Origin: Flavobacteriia bacterium
GTDB taxonomy: Bacteria > Bacteroidota > Bacteroidia > Flavobacteriales > Schleiferiaceae
Length of the DNA stretch: 7,000 nt
Assembly: GCA_949516455.1 (NCBI GenBank)
Contig: CATILC010000224.1
Coordinates: forward strand, 1-7,000
Direction of reading: 5' to 3'
The stretch's first letter is position 1. The number at the start of each line of letters is the position of its first letter. The position numbers were made by a program, and so were the translations under genes. Under the pieces are notes generated by a model. That model ran no database searches and was not told the origin of the DNA. It worked only from the letters and a program-made list of their open reading frames with translations. Shown here piece after piece: positions 6,298-7,000 of this stretch.

Positions 6298-6334
6298 AAG
6301 AGAATGAGTCTGCGGAGACCTTTTCCGATTCAGC

Positions 6335-7000
6335 TTACTCGGCCCATTCATCCTCAATGAGCGGAAGGCGCAGATGAACGCTTGTTCCCTCGGCGTCGCC
6401 CTTTTCATCCACGAGATCGCGTACCTCCACCCGAATGTCCTGACCGCCTTTTTCCCGCAAAAGACGTATGCGCTGCTCGATGATGCTCATGCTCATGCTC
6501 TTCTTATCCGGGGCGCCAAAAGAACGCTCAAGAAGTTGCGCACTCGCCTTTCGTCCAATTCCATCGTCTCTGATCTCGACTGCGAGCGAATTTTCTTCAA
6601 GGCAGAATTGTACATCGATGCGTCCGGCTCCCTTTCGCGCTTTCAGGCCATGCTTCACAGCATTTTCCACATAGGGCTGCAACAGCATGGGTGGGATCCG
6701 GTACTTTTCCTGCCATTCTTCCGCACAGTCGATCGAAAATTCCAGGCGGCCCCCGTAGCGCATCTTCTCGAGTTCGAGATAATTGCGCAGTACACCGATC
6801 TCCTGGCCCAAGAGGATCGTTGGCTCGTGGGCACTTTCCAATGTATTCCGGATCAACTTGGCAAAGCTTGCGAGATAGTGGATGGCCTCCTTCTTTTTAT
6901 TACCCAATATGAAATTGGAAATGCTTTCGAGCGCATTGAATATGAAATGTGGATTCATCTGCATGCGCAAAGCAGTTGCCTCGAGCCGTCCCATCTCCTC
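6335..7000 (-). CDS. Sensor histidine kinase, LytS/YehU type, C-terminal part
   Basis: The frame runs from the right edge to a TAA at 6335-6337, giving 221 visible residues plus stop; the sensor and membrane region lie outside. The visible part starts at the His_kinase domain, with the phosphorylated histidine in QMNPHFIFNALE (H16 counting from the methionine at 6994). The ATPase domain has the N-box LLQPYVENAVKHGL (E110, N111) and G1 box RDDGIGRKA (D144, G145, G147). Where many relatives have a glycine-containing G2 box before the RI.LL helix, this protein has a run of alternating Ser-Met (SMSMS, 166-170), encoded by a short tandem repeat. The family dimerises in the membrane and phosphorylates a LytTR regulator, here the gene 81 nt downstream. 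The signal sensed cannot be inferred. An ATG at 6994 is internal, not a start. Confidence 0.93.
   Translation of the reverse strand, partial: EEMGRLEATALRMQMNPHFIFNALESISNFILGNKKKEAIHYLASFAKLIRNTLESAHEPTILLGQEIGVLRNYLELEKMRYGGRLEFSIDCAEEWQEKYRIPPMLLQPYVENAVKHGLKARKGAGRIDVQFCLEENSLAVEIRDDGIGRKASAQLLERSFGAPDKKSMSMSIIEQRIRLLREKGGQDIRVEVRDLVDEKGDAEGTSVHLRLPLIEDEWAE

Noticed and set aside
1..7000. CRISPR arrays, tRNA or rRNA genes, insertion sequences, phage or defence genes
   Set aside because: No regularly spaced repeats, cloverleaf-like sequences, transposase or integrase motifs, or terminal inverted repeats were seen on either strand.

Overview
The window reads as chromosomal DNA of a member of the Bacteroidota. 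The supporting signs are a Bacteroidota-style PSAT (SerC) followed directly by a short, ACT-less phosphoglycerate dehydrogenase, an ftsE gene without ftsX beside it, a LytTR response regulator paired with a LytS/YehU-type histidine kinase, a -7 box of the TAnnTTTG type, and almost no Shine-Dalgarno sequences. Base composition is moderately GC-rich by eye (not counted), so a low-GC Flavobacterium-like host is unlikely. I cannot name a genus.

Layout. Bases 1-711 (+) hold the 3' part of a conserved Bacteroidota protein of unknown function. Bases 770-3952 (+) hold a compact same-strand cluster: serC, serA (3 nt apart), a small capless HAD-family phosphatase (22 nt later) and ftsE (23 nt later). 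A predicted lipoprotein gene (3965-4465, -) converges on ftsE and is divergent from a family 2 glycosyltransferase gene (4497-5393, +), with only 31 nt between their starts. The last third is on the minus strand: a sensor histidine kinase running off the right edge (6335-7000) and its response regulator (5492-6253). A strong intrinsic terminator for that pair lies inside the 3' end of the opposing glycosyltransferase gene. The window is almost fully coding and has no gene-free stretch over 300 nt.

How the genes work together. SerA and SerC catalyse the first two steps of serine synthesis from 3-phosphoglycerate. The pathway needs a third enzyme, phosphoserine phosphatase, which is itself normally a HAD enzyme, so the small HAD protein immediately downstream is a candidate, though unproven. 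FtsE would work with an FtsX encoded elsewhere. The kinase and regulator form a two-component system whose input domain lies outside the window.

I see no CRISPR array, tRNA, rRNA, insertion sequence, phage gene or recognisable defence system. Most of the window is ordinary housekeeping DNA. The points worth a second look are the HAD protein's role, the terminator embedded in a coding sequence, and the palindrome plus -7 box in the kinase-regulator gap.
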